Below are positions 16,704-25,038 of a stretch of 64,000 bases of DNA, piece after piece. The notes beneath the pieces were generated by a model. It saw nothing but the letters and a program-made list of their open reading frames with translations. It was not told the DNA's origin and did no database searches. Numbering within the stretch: position 1 is the first letter of the stretch; each line of letters begins with the position of its first letter. Source of the DNA: Rhodobiaceae bacterium (GTDB lineage Bacteria; Pseudomonadota; Alphaproteobacteria; Parvibaculales; Parvibaculaceae). The DNA is taken from contig CP030277.1 in the NCBI GenBank assembly GCA_003330885.1, forward strand, positions 1,302,001 through 1,366,000, in the 5' to 3' direction. Both the position numbers and the translations under genes were made by a program.

Positions 16704-17614
16704 TCGCCATCCTCAATTCCCTGATCCCGGTCTTTTTGGTGATTGCACTAGGCGCTGCAATCAAGCGCTTTGACTTTCCAGGCGAGGGCCTTTGGCAGCC
16801 TCTTGACCGGCTCACCTACTACGTCTTCTTCCCAGCTCTTTTGCTTCACACGCTCGCAACCGCAGACCTTGCGACCTTTGATGTCTGGCCTATGGCCTAC
16901 GCATTGTGGGCAGGCCTCTTTTCCATGGTTGGATTGTTGATGGTGCTGCGCGCAACCTCCAACCTCACCGGCCCTCAATTCTCAAGCGTGTTTCAGGGTG
17001 CCGCCCGGTGGAACGGCTTTGTCGCCCTGGCAGCAATCGCTCAACTCTTTGGCCCAGAAGGTGTCACCCTTGCCGCAGTGGCATTTGCGACACTGGTCCC
17101 CACCGTCAACGTGCTTTCCGTCACCATCCTGACCCGCTATGCAGGCGACGAGCCGGCGGGGCTTGGGACCGTCTTACGCCTCATCTCCAAGAATCCACTG
17201 ATCCTTGCCTGCGCAGCCGGAATTTTCCTGAACATTACTGGCATTCGCCTCCCAGGACCCCTCGCACCAACCGCCGACATTCTGGGGCAAGCCGCTTTGA
17301 CGCTTGGCCTGCTGGCCATTGGTGCGGGACTTCGTCTCGACCACGCCTATGAAACAAAAGGCATTGTCCTTCTCACCAGCACCCTCAAACTAATTGTCAT
17401 GCCCCTGTTCCTACTCGGCTGGTGCTGGGTGTTTAATATAGAGGGGCTTGCCCGCCTCGTGATCCTCCTCTGCGGAACCGTTCCTGGGGCCACCTCGTCA
17501 TACATCCTTGCCAGACAGTTGGGCGGTGATGCGACGCTTATGGCGAGTCTCATAACCGGCTCCACCATTCTGGCGGCCTTCACCATGCCACTCATGCTCT
17601 ATCTGTTTACCTAG
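16700..17614 (+). CDS. AEC-family (auxin efflux carrier-like) permease
   Basis: Inner-membrane carrier of 304 residues with about ten membrane helices in two five-helix halves. LIPVFLVIALGAAIKRF at the start, LTYYVFFPALLL, a central AAIAQLFGPEGVTLAAVAF and the late PGATSSYILARQLGGD are typical of the family. Members export or import dicarboxylates and similar anions; the substrate is not readable. It is translationally coupled to ruvX by an ATGA overlap. A promoter for pyrB lies directly downstream. Confidence 0.88.
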   Translation: MIAILNSLIPVFLVIALGAAIKRFDFPGEGLWQPLDRLTYYVFFPALLLHTLATADLATFDVWPMAYALWAGLFSMVGLLMVLRATSNLTGPQFSSVFQGAARWNGFVALAAIAQLFGPEGVTLAAVAFATLVPTVNVLSVTILTRYAGDEPAGLGTVLRLISKNPLILACAAGIFLNITGIRLPGPLAPTADILGQAALTLGLLAIGAGLRLDHAYETKGIVLLTSTLKLIVMPLFLLGWCWVFNIEGLARLVILLCGTVPGATSSYILARQLGGDATLMASLITGSTILAAFTMPLMLYLFT

Positions 17615-17648
17615 AGTGAGCGTTTCTGCGGCAAGCCTCATTCAATAC

Positions 17649-17677
17649 TTGCGTGAAACCCGTCCCACTCCTATAAG
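17649..17677 (+). promoter_or_regulatory. pyrB promoter
   Basis: TTGCGT (17649-17654), exactly 17 bases, TATAAG (17672-17677). Transcription would begin near 17683-17686, only about 3-6 bases before the pyrB ATG at 17689, leaving practically no leader and no room for a Shine-Dalgarno. Confidence 0.6.
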
Positions 17678-17688
17678 ATGCGGCTTTA

Positions 17689-18669
17689 ATGACCAGCTCG
17701 GACGCAAACCCAACACCGCTCTTCCCACACCGGCATTTGATCGGTATCGAAGGCCTTTCCCAAGCTGACATTACCTCCCTTCTTGATCTTGCAGATGGAT
17801 ATGTCGACCAAAACCGGCAGATCAACAAAAAGGGCGACGTGCTGCGTGGCCGCACCCAGATCAATCTTTTCTTTGAAGCCTCCACCAGAACGCAAAGCTC
17901 GTTCGAGTTAGCTGGCAAGCGCCTGGGCGCCGATGTCATGAACATGTCGGTCAGTTCGTCCTCCATCAAAAAAGGCGAGACTCTGATCGACACCGCTACG
18001 ACCCTTAATGCCATGCATCCGGACCTGATCGTTGTTCGCCATGGAGACAGTGGCGCGGTGGAATTGCTCTCCCAGAAGGTCGGCTGTTCTGTCCTGAACG
18101 CCGGCGATGGCAGTCATGAACATCCAACGCAGGCACTTTTGGACGCACTCACCATCCGACGTCGCAAAGGTCGCCTGGAAGGTCTGACTGTCGCCATATG
18201 CGGCGACATCCTTCACAGTCGCGTGGCGCGTTCAAACATTCTTCTGCTGAACATTATGGGCGCGCGGGTGCGCGTCATCGCTCCGAAAACACTTTTACCA
18301 ATTGGTATTGAGCGACTTGGCGTCGAAGTCTTCAACGACATGACTGAAGGCTTGAAGGATGTCGACATTGTCATGATGCTCCGCCTGCAGCTGGAACGCA
18401 TGCATGGATCTTTCGTGCCGTCAGTGCGGGAATATTTCCGCTACTTCGGGCTGGACTATGAAAAGCTCAAGGTCGCAAAACCCGACGCCTTGATCATGCA
18501 TCCAGGGCCCATGAACCGCGGCGTAGAGATCGACAGTGCGGTCGCCGACGACATCAATCGCTCTGTCATTCGCGAACAGGTGGAAATGGGTGTTGCTGTT
18601 CGTATGGCCGCGCTTGACGCCCTCGCCCGCAACCTGCCGAACGAACAACAAGCAGGAAATGGCGCATGA
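17689..18669 (+). CDS. pyrB: Aspartate carbamoyltransferase catalytic subunit
   Basis: Carbamoyl phosphate + L-aspartate to N-carbamoylaspartate, the committed pyrimidine step. 326 residues: the carbamoyl-phosphate site [22 protein letters not shown], split over STRT near residue 65, SIKKGETL with the 80s-loop Lys, HPTQALLD at the hinge, and MMLRLQLER in the aspartate domain. No Shine-Dalgarno is present; the promoter's -10 ends 12 bases before the ATG, so translation is probably leaderless. It overlaps pyrC' by four bases. Confidence 0.96.
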   Translation: MTSSDANPTPLFPHRHLIGIEGLSQADITSLLDLADGYVDQNRQINKKGDVLRGRTQINLFFEASTRTQSSFELAGKRLGADVMNMSVSSSSIKKGETLIDTATTLNAMHPDLIVVRHGDSGAVELLSQKVGCSVLNAGDGSHEHPTQALLDALTIRRRKGRLEGLTVAICGDILHSRVARSNILLLNIMGARVRVIAPKTLLPIGIERLGVEVFNDMTEGLKDVDIVMMLRLQLERMHGSFVPSVREYFRYFGLDYEKLKVAKPDALIMHPGPMNRGVEIDSAVADDINRSVIREQVEMGVAVRMAALDALARNLPNEQQAGNGA

Positions 18670-19961
18670 ACCGCACCGCCTACATTAATGCGCGGCTCTT
18701 TGACCCGGCCAATAGCCTCGATGAAACCGGCGCACTTCTTGTAGAAGATGGAAAGATCGCAGACCTCGGTGCGTCGCTCTTTTCCGCTGGCGTCCCGCAA
18801 GACATGGAAACCGTTGATTGCGGCGGCAAACTTCTCACCCCTGGCCTCATCGACATGCGCGTGTTCACTGGAGAACCAGGCACCGAATTTCGTGAAACGC
18901 TGGGCAGCGCCAGTCAGTCAGCGGCGGCGGGCGGCATCACCACCATCATTGTGATGCCCAATACAGATCCTGTCATAGACGACGTTGCGCTTGTCGATTT
19001 TGTAGAGCGCCGCGCCAGAGATACGGCCATCGTGAATGTGCACCCCATGGCCGCTTTGACACGCGGCTGTGCAGGCGAACAGATGACAGAGATTGGTCTC
19101 CTGAAAGATGCGGGTGCTGTGGCATTTACCGACGGTGACAGACCGCTGGCCGACCCTTTGGTCATGCGCCGCGCCCTCTCTTACGCACACTTTTTCGACG
19201 CACTCATCGTCCAACATGCCGAAGACCGCGCTTTAGCCGCCGGAGGCGTGATGAACGAGGGCGAGCTTGCAAGCCGCCTCGGCCTGTCAGGCAGACCCTC
19301 AGCTGCCGAGACCATCATGATCGAGCGGGACCTACGCCTGGTTGAACTTACCGGCGCTCGCTATCACGTGGCACAAGTCACCTGCAAAGCCTCTGTCGAT
19401 GTCATCCGGCGTGCAAAACAAAATGGTCTTCCTGTGACCTGCGGTGTCTCGGCGCCGCACCTCACCTTGAACGAGAATGATGTCGCGAGCTATCGCAGCT
19501 TCATGAAGCTGTCGCCACCCCTTCGTCACGAAGATGACCGGTTGGCCGTTGTTGCCGGCGTCGCTGATGGAACGATCGACGTCATTGTTTCCAGCCATGA
19601 CCCGCAGGACCCGGAAACCAAGCGTCTTCCTTTCGCCCAGGCAGCCTATGGCGCAGTGGGACTAGAAACATTGCTGCCAGCAACGCTGTCATTGGTTCAT
19701 GGGGGAACCCTGTCGCTCGAGCGCGCAATCGAAGCAATGACCACTGGCCCCGCATCACTCTTGGGCCTGAAATCCGGACGCCTCACCAAAGGAGCGCCAG
19801 CTGATCTCACGCTGGTCGATATGAATGTTCCCTGGGTGCTCAACCCTGAGGACCTAAAATCAAAGTCAAAAAACACGCCCTACGATGAACGCCGCTTGCA
19901 AGGTCGCGCCATTCGCACGATCGTAGGTGGAAAAGAAGTGCACGTTTCCGGAGGGAAGTGA
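18666..19961 (+). CDS. pyrC: Dihydroorotase-like, non-catalytic ATCase partner (PyrC')
   Basis: Amidohydrolase-fold protein of 431 residues that probably assembles with PyrB rather than catalysing. The usual zinc motif after PGLID (DxHxH) reads [14 protein letters not shown], so both His ligands are gone; the HVS histidine is replaced in [11 protein letters not shown]; and the usual TDHAPH reads SSHDPQ, losing the catalytic Asp. QHAEDRAL keeps one His. In Pseudomonas an inactive PyrC' of this type is required for ATCase assembly, and similar pairs are common in alphaproteobacteria. An active dihydroorotase should lie elsewhere in the genome. It is coupled to pyrB by ATGA. Confidence 0.9.
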   Translation: MNRTAYINARLFDPANSLDETGALLVEDGKIADLGASLFSAGVPQDMETVDCGGKLLTPGLIDMRVFTGEPGTEFRETLGSASQSAAAGGITTIIVMPNTDPVIDDVALVDFVERRARDTAIVNVHPMAALTRGCAGEQMTEIGLLKDAGAVAFTDGDRPLADPLVMRRALSYAHFFDALIVQHAEDRALAAGGVMNEGELASRLGLSGRPSAAETIMIERDLRLVELTGARYHVAQVTCKASVDVIRRAKQNGLPVTCGVSAPHLTLNENDVASYRSFMKLSPPLRHEDDRLAVVAGVADGTIDVIVSSHDPQDPETKRLPFAQAAYGAVGLETLLPATLSLVHGGTLSLERAIEAMTTGPASLLGLKSGRLTKGAPADLTLVDMNVPWVLNPEDLKSKSKNTPYDERRLQGRAIRTIVGGKEVHVSGGK

Positions 19962-19963
19962 TT

Positions 19964-20584
19964 ATGCCTGATCCCATCAGTTGGTCTGCGGCAATGCCCT
20001 ATTATGCCGCCGCGCTTGCGGTAGGCTACCTGTTGGGGTCCATCCCTTTCGGTTTGATCATCACCCGCTTTGCCGGTCTTGGTGATATTCGCGACATTGG
20101 ATCGGGAAATATCGGGGCAACCAACGCTCTAAGGACTGGTAATAAGTGGGTCGCGGGCGGCACGTTTCTGGGCGACATGGCCAAAGGCGCTGCAGCCGTC
20201 CTGCTCGCTCGGCAATTTGGACCAGATTTAGCCGTAATAGCTGCCTTCGGTGCTCTAGTGGGCCATCTCTTCCCTGTCTGGCTAAGGTTTAAGGGCGGCA
20301 AAGGCATTTCGACCTATATCGGCATTTTATTGGCCCTCGCCTGGCCTGTTGGCCTGCTCTTTTGCGCTACCTGGCTCGTTGTTGCGCTCATCTTCCGCAT
20401 GTCTTCTTTGTCTGCACTGGTTGCCTCACTGCTATCGCCAGTTTACTTTGTCTGGGTCGGCCAGTGGCAGATGGTCGAATTGAGTGTATTGCTGGTAATC
20501 CTCGTCTTTTATGCACACCGAGAGAACATCCAGCGTCTGCTCAGCGGCACAGAGCCGCGCATTGGACAAAAAGACGACGCCTAA
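19964..20584 (+). CDS. plsY: Acyl-phosphate:glycerol-3-phosphate acyltransferase
   Basis: Inner-membrane enzyme making lysophosphatidic acid from acyl-phosphate. 206 residues, about five helices; the three conserved loops are visible: LLGSIPFGLIITR, DIRDIGSGNIGATNALRT, and a GHLFPVWLRFKGGKG block. ATG 19964 lies eight bases past GGAGGG; a GTG at 19958 overlaps the pyrC' stop and is the alternative start. It is last in the pyrB-pyrC'-plsY unit; dprA follows after 39 bases with a hairpin. Confidence 0.96.
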   Translation: MPDPISWSAAMPYYAAALAVGYLLGSIPFGLIITRFAGLGDIRDIGSGNIGATNALRTGNKWVAGGTFLGDMAKGAAAVLLARQFGPDLAVIAAFGALVGHLFPVWLRFKGGKGISTYIGILLALAWPVGLLFCATWLVVALIFRMSSLSALVASLLSPVYFVWVGQWQMVELSVLLVILVFYAHRENIQRLLSGTEPRIGQKDDA

Positions 20585-20597
20585 CCCTTCGTTGGTG

Positions 20598-20616
20598 CCA
20601 GGGCGTAGAGCCCTGG
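20598..20616 (+). repeat. Hairpin at the dprA ribosome-binding site
   Basis: Perfect seven-base stem CCAGGGC/GCCCTGG with loop GTAGA. Its right arm runs into GGAGGCAG, the dprA Shine-Dalgarno, so folding could lower dprA translation. Confidence 0.5.
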
Positions 20617-20623
20617 AGGCAGA

Positions 20624-21754
20624 ATGCCCACGACTCTTTCTGATCAGGAACGATTGGATCGTCTCCGGCTGATCCGAAGTGAAAATGTCGGTCCCGTCAC
20701 CTTTAGGGATCTTCTCGAACAGTTTGGCTCAGCCAGTGATGCTTTGGTCGCTCTCCCGGACCTGGCTAAGCGCGGGGGCCGGAAGCGAGCGATTAAGATC
20801 GCAAGCGCTACCCACGCAAAGCAGGAAATGAACGAAGCGCACAAGCTGGGCGCGCACCTGTTATTTGTCGGCGAAAAATCCTATCCCCCGCTCTTGTCTC
20901 AAGCAGATCCGCCCCCGCCGGTCATCGCAGCAATTGGAGCTCTTCACCTGCTGGAGGAACCAAGCCTCGCAATCGTTGGCTCACGCAGTGCTTCTGCGGC
21001 AGGCCTCCGCATGGCTGCTGATCTGTCCCGCGATCTGGGAGAAGCCGGCTATGTCATTACATCCGGCCTTGCCCGAGGTATTGACGCCGCAGCGCATAAG
21101 GCAACCCTATCCACAGGCACCGTCGCCGTTATCGCGGGCGGCATCGATATTGTGTACCCGCAAGAAAACCTCAGCCTCTATGAACAGATTAAAGAACAAG
21201 GTGTCCTGGTCAGCGAAATGCCGCCTGGCATAAGGCCTCAGGGGCGCCATTTCCCGCGGCGGAACAGGATCATTGCCGGCCTGTCTCGTGGTGTGATCGT
21301 CGTAGAGGCAGCACTGAGATCTGGATCCCTCATCACCGCGCGGTTTGCGTTGGAACAAAATCGGGAGGTCATGGTCGTGCCGGGCTCTCCGTTGGATCCC
21401 CGTGCCAAAGGGGGCAATCGGCTCATTAAACAGGGGGCCACCCTGGTGGAAAGTGCCGAGGACGTCATGCAGTGGTTGGAACAATCGCCACCCCCCCTCT
21501 TTTCTGAAGGAGACGAGATGCCTTATGCCAGTCCCCCAACCCCGCCACCTGAGCCAACAAGGTCAGAGCGAGCACAGCTACTTTCTCTTCTAGGCCCAAC
21601 ACCTGTGGAACAAGACGAACTCATCCGCCTCTCTGGCTTGCCCACCAGGACAGTAATAGCGCTGCTGCTGGAGATCGATCTCGCTGGAAGGCTGGTCAGA
21701 GACAATGGACAGCTAGTGTCTCTTCTCGAACAAGAAACTGAGGGAACTGATTGA
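20624..21754 (+). CDS. dprA: DNA processing protein DprA
   Basis: Loads RecA on incoming single-stranded DNA during transformation. 376 residues: an N-terminal helical SAM-like part, then the Rossmann core with LAIVGSRSASAAG, SGLARGIDAAAHKATL, the FPRRNRIIAGLS segment and VPGSPLDPRAKGGNRLI, then a Pro-rich linker and a C-terminal winged helix (PVEQDELIRLSGLPTRTVIALLLEID region). GGAGGCAG precedes ATG 20624. DprA alone does not prove competence, since the gene is widespread; no other competence genes are in view. Confidence 0.95.
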   Translation: MPTTLSDQERLDRLRLIRSENVGPVTFRDLLEQFGSASDALVALPDLAKRGGRKRAIKIASATHAKQEMNEAHKLGAHLLFVGEKSYPPLLSQADPPPPVIAAIGALHLLEEPSLAIVGSRSASAAGLRMAADLSRDLGEAGYVITSGLARGIDAAAHKATLSTGTVAVIAGGIDIVYPQENLSLYEQIKEQGVLVSEMPPGIRPQGRHFPRRNRIIAGLSRGVIVVEAALRSGSLITARFALEQNREVMVVPGSPLDPRAKGGNRLIKQGATLVESAEDVMQWLEQSPPPLFSEGDEMPYASPPTPPPEPTRSERAQLLSLLGPTPVEQDELIRLSGLPTRTVIALLLEIDLAGRLVRDNGQLVSLLEQETEGTD

Positions 21755-21760
21755 AGCTAT

Positions 21761-22027
21761 TCAAATATCAGAGCTTTTTGAAACCGAAATGCCTGCTGGT
21801 TGTTTTGCAAATTGATCAGCTGCGCTTGGGAGGCCCTCTGCCAGGCGCTGAGCCTCTTCGGCTGCCATCCCTATAAGGTAGGACAAAAATCGATGCTTTT
21901 CATCTGAACAGGTGTCACGGAGAGATTGCAGCATATCGTAGGTGTATGCGGCCAACTCATCTCCCTGCACAGAAGATTTTTTGTAGGCCTGCTTTATCTT
22001 CAATGCTTCGACTTTCCGCCCACTCAT
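21761..22027 (-). CDS. Hypothetical small helical protein
   Basis: 88 residues, convergent with dprA (six-base gap). The sequence is mostly amphipathic helix: VEALKIKQAYKKSS, AAYTYDMLQSLRDTC, FLSYLIGMAAEEAQRLAEG. No signal, no membrane helix, no recognised domain. AAGGGA lies nine bases before ATG 22027, which with the good amino-acid mix argues for a real gene. The tail is polar and probably disordered. Function unknown. Confidence 0.55.
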   Translation of the reverse strand: MSGRKVEALKIKQAYKKSSVQGDELAAYTYDMLQSLRDTCSDEKHRFLSYLIGMAAEEAQRLAEGLPSAADQFAKQPAGISVSKSSDI

Positions 22028-22342
22028 CTGAGATCCCTTACATCTAGGCTCCAGGCGAATCGGACTATGAGTAAAATCCAGATTCTGAAACCATTTACCT
22101 ATAGTTGCAGATATAAAGCAATACCCGTTTTACGATAAACATCAATACCTCTTACGGAGCTTGATCCATGCCCACGCGCGGACACCACACAGGGGACACG
22201 ATTAGGCGCTATTTGACAGGCAGGAACGTTTTCACCATGTTCCAGCCGACATGAGATCAGTTCCATATCTGTCCCCATTTCAGAAAAGGGCAGAGAATGG
22301 GCGGTTTTTGCACTTTCAACCCGTGTAAATTTGGGACCATCA
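22028..22342. other. 315-base region upstream of topA
   Basis: Carries promoters for topA and for the small minus-strand gene. The first 120 bases are A+T-rich. A 28-codon frame (22168-22254) behind GGAG is possible but unsupported. I see no strong hairpin or RNA gene. Confidence 0.5.
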
Positions 22343-25033
22343 ATGGACGTTGTCATTGTTGAATCGCCGTCAAAGGCGAAAACGATCAACAAGTATCTCG
22401 GTAAAAACTTCACCGTTCTTGCCTCCTATGGCCATGTACGCGACCTGCCGTCGAAGGATGGGTCGGTCAAGCCGGATGAAGATTTCTCCATGGCTTGGGA
22501 CGCAGACGCAAAGTCCGCCAAACGCCTGAATGACATCGCGAAGGCGGTTAAAGGCGCCGACAAACTGATCCTGGCGACTGACCCTGACCGTGAAGGGGAA
22601 GCAATTTCCTGGCACGTTCTTGAAGTGCTGAAGAAAAAGAAGGCGCTTGGCGACAAACCCGTTGAGCGCGTGGTCTTCAACGCCATCACAAAACGCGCCG
22701 TGCTCGCCGCCATGGACAGCCCGCGCGAGCTCGACACACAGCTGATCGATGCTTATCTCGCCCGCCGGGCCCTCGACTATCTGGTGGGCTTTACGCTCTC
22801 GCCGGTTTTGTGGCGCAAACTGCCAGGCAGCCGCTCTGCCGGTCGTGTGCAATCCGTTGCCCTGCGCCTGATCTGCGATAGAGAGCTCGAAATCGAAGCC
22901 TTCAATGCCCAGGAATATTGGACGGTCGAAGCGGACATGACGACCGGCAGCGGCGATGAGTTTGTCGCCCGTCTTGTGTCTCACAACGGTGAACGGCTCG
23001 ACAAATTCGACCTGCCCAACGAAAAAGCAGCAGAAGCGGTCCGTGCACGCGTTGCAGTTGAACCTTTCTCCATCCAGTCTGTTGAAAGCAAACCAGCACG
23101 GCGCAACCCGCCTGCCCCTTTCACAACGTCAACCATTCAACAGGAAGCATCACGGAAGCTTGGCTTCTCTGCCACCCGAACTATGCAGGTCGCCCAGCGC
23201 CTCTATGAAGGCATCGAGATTGATGGCGAGACCACAGGTCTCATCACCTATATGCGGACAGACGGTGTGCAGATCGCTGAAGAAGCGATTGCCCAGGCCC
23301 GCACCGTGATAACAAACGAGTTTGGCGAAGCCTATCTGCCTGACAAGGCGCGCGAATACAAAACCAAAGCCAAGAACGCGCAAGAAGCGCACGAAGCGAT
23401 CCGCCCAACGGATCTCTCGCGCCTCCCCAGCCATGTCAAAGCATTGCTGAACAATGACGAGAAACGACTCTACGAGCTTGTTTGGAATAGAACACTGGCC
23501 AGCCAGATGGAAAGCGTGCGCATGGAACGCACAACCATCGAGATGGCCTCTGAAGACAAAACCCTGGGTCTGCGCGCAAGCGGGTCTGTCATCGTCTTTG
23601 ATGGCTTTCTCAAGCTCTATCAGGAAGGCACAGACGACAAAGACGAGAGTGAAGACGACGGTCGTCTGCCGAAGGTCGCCTCGGGAGACCGTCTGGGCAC
23701 AAAAGAAGCGCGGGCCGACCAGCATTTCACGGAGCCACCTCCCCGTTTCTCCGAAGCGTCCCTCGTCAAACGGATGGAAGAGCTCAGCATTGGGCGCCCT
23801 TCGACCTATGCGAGTATTCTCGGCGTGCTTCAGGATCGCGGCTACGTCCAGCTCGACAAGAAACGCTTCATCCCGGATGACAAAGGCCGACTGGTTACAG
23901 CTTTCCTGGAGAGCTTCTTCACCCAATATGTGGAGTTCGGCTTCACGGCCGACCTTGAAGAGAAACTCGACAAGATTTCAGCCGGGGAACTGAACTGGAA
24001 AGATGTGCTGCGTGAGTTCTGGGATGGTTTTACGGCCCATGTAGACGGCACAGCGGATCTGCGCATCACCCAGGTCCTTGATCGCCTGAATGAAGTGCTG
24101 GAGCCTCACGTGTTCCCCGAAAAAGAAGATGGCAGTCCGCGTCGCGGATGTCCGTCGTGCGAAGGCGGCGAGCTATCGCTCAAAGTTGGGCGCTTCGGTG
24201 CCTTTGTGGGGTGTTCCAACTATCCTGAATGCAAATTCACCCGCCAGCTCACCAAGGGCATGGATGGAGATCCTGCAGCCGCCGACCGAATTCTGGGAAC
24301 GCACCCAGAGACGGGCAAAGACGTGGAACTGAAGAACGGTCGCTTTGGCCCCTACATCCACATGGACCCGATCGAAGAAGACGAAAAACCAAAACGCGCA
24401 GGCATTCCCAAGACCTGGGCTTTGGAAGACGTCGATCTGGAAAAGGCATTGCAGCTTTTGTCTCTGCCGCGCGAAGTCGGTCCGCACCCTGAAGACGGGG
24501 AGATGATCACCGCCGGTCTCGGCCGTTATGGTCCTTTCGTGCTCCACAACAAGACCTACGCAAACCTGGATACACCCGACGAAGTCTTCACGGTTGGGCT
24601 GAACCGTGCGGTCGCCGCCATTGCCGAGAAGAAAGCAAATCCCGGCCGCCGTCAGGCTGCCCCGCCGCTTAAGGAACTGGGTGAACACCCGGAATTTGGT
24701 GGCCCAGTGAATGTTTTGAACGGCCGCTTCGGACCCTATGTGAAGCATGACAAGATCAATGCCACTCTGCCTCGTGGTGCAAAGCCTGAAGACGTAACCA
24801 TGGAAGAAGCTGTTCGGCTCATCGCTGAACGGGCAGCCAAGGGTCCCGCGAAAAAGAAAGCGGCCAAAAAGAAGACTGCGAAGAAAAAGGTCGCTAAGAA
24901 GAAAACAGCTAAAAAGAAAGCTGCAAAGAAGAAAACCGCTAAGAAGAAAACAGCCGCTAAGAAAAAGGCTGCACCCAAAAAGGCGGCCAAAAACGATGCA
25001 GAGAGTGACGAGACGGCCGAGGCGACGGACTAA
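22343..25033 (+). CDS. topA: DNA topoisomerase I with lysine-rich tail
   Basis: Relaxes negative supercoils by single-strand passage. 896 residues: Toprim domain opening VVIVESPSKAKTINKYLG, with ATDPDREGE; DYLVGFTLSPVLWRKL in domain II; the active-site Tyr in ITYMRTDG near residue 310; a four-Cys zinc finger (CPSCEGG and VGCSNYPEC, near residue 600); then repeated RFGPYV-type modules. The last about 60 residues are a KKKTAKKK-type basic repeat ending in an acidic TEATD-like cap, very like the H1-like protein at 12149. ATG 22343 is the family start; an upstream TTG is less likely and no clear Shine-Dalgarno is seen. Confidence 0.97.
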   Translation: MDVVIVESPSKAKTINKYLGKNFTVLASYGHVRDLPSKDGSVKPDEDFSMAWDADAKSAKRLNDIAKAVKGADKLILATDPDREGEAISWHVLEVLKKKKALGDKPVERVVFNAITKRAVLAAMDSPRELDTQLIDAYLARRALDYLVGFTLSPVLWRKLPGSRSAGRVQSVALRLICDRELEIEAFNAQEYWTVEADMTTGSGDEFVARLVSHNGERLDKFDLPNEKAAEAVRARVAVEPFSIQSVESKPARRNPPAPFTTSTIQQEASRKLGFSATRTMQVAQRLYEGIEIDGETTGLITYMRTDGVQIAEEAIAQARTVITNEFGEAYLPDKAREYKTKAKNAQEAHEAIRPTDLSRLPSHVKALLNNDEKRLYELVWNRTLASQMESVRMERTTIEMASEDKTLGLRASGSVIVFDGFLKLYQEGTDDKDESEDDGRLPKVASGDRLGTKEARADQHFTEPPPRFSEASLVKRMEELSIGRPSTYASILGVLQDRGYVQLDKKRFIPDDKGRLVTAFLESFFTQYVEFGFTADLEEKLDKISAGELNWKDVLREFWDGFTAHVDGTADLRITQVLDRLNEVLEPHVFPEKEDGSPRRGCPSCEGGELSLKVGRFGAFVGCSNYPECKFTRQLTKGMDGDPAAADRILGTHPETGKDVELKNGRFGPYIHMDPIEEDEKPKRAGIPKTWALEDVDLEKALQLLSLPREVGPHPEDGEMITAGLGRYGPFVLHNKTYANLDTPDEVFTVGLNRAVAAIAEKKANPGRRQAAPPLKELGEHPEFGGPVNVLNGRFGPYVKHDKINATLPRGAKPEDVTMEEAVRLIAERAAKGPAKKKAAKKKTAKKKVAKKKTAKKKAAKKKTAKKKTAAKKKAAPKKAAKNDAESDETAEATD

Positions 25034-25038
25034 GCGCC

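Noticed and set aside
22168-22254. 28-codon frame starting MPTRGHHTGD behind GGAG, upstream of topA
   Set aside because: Too short, no family features, no conserved leader pattern; only the ribosome-site spacing supports it.
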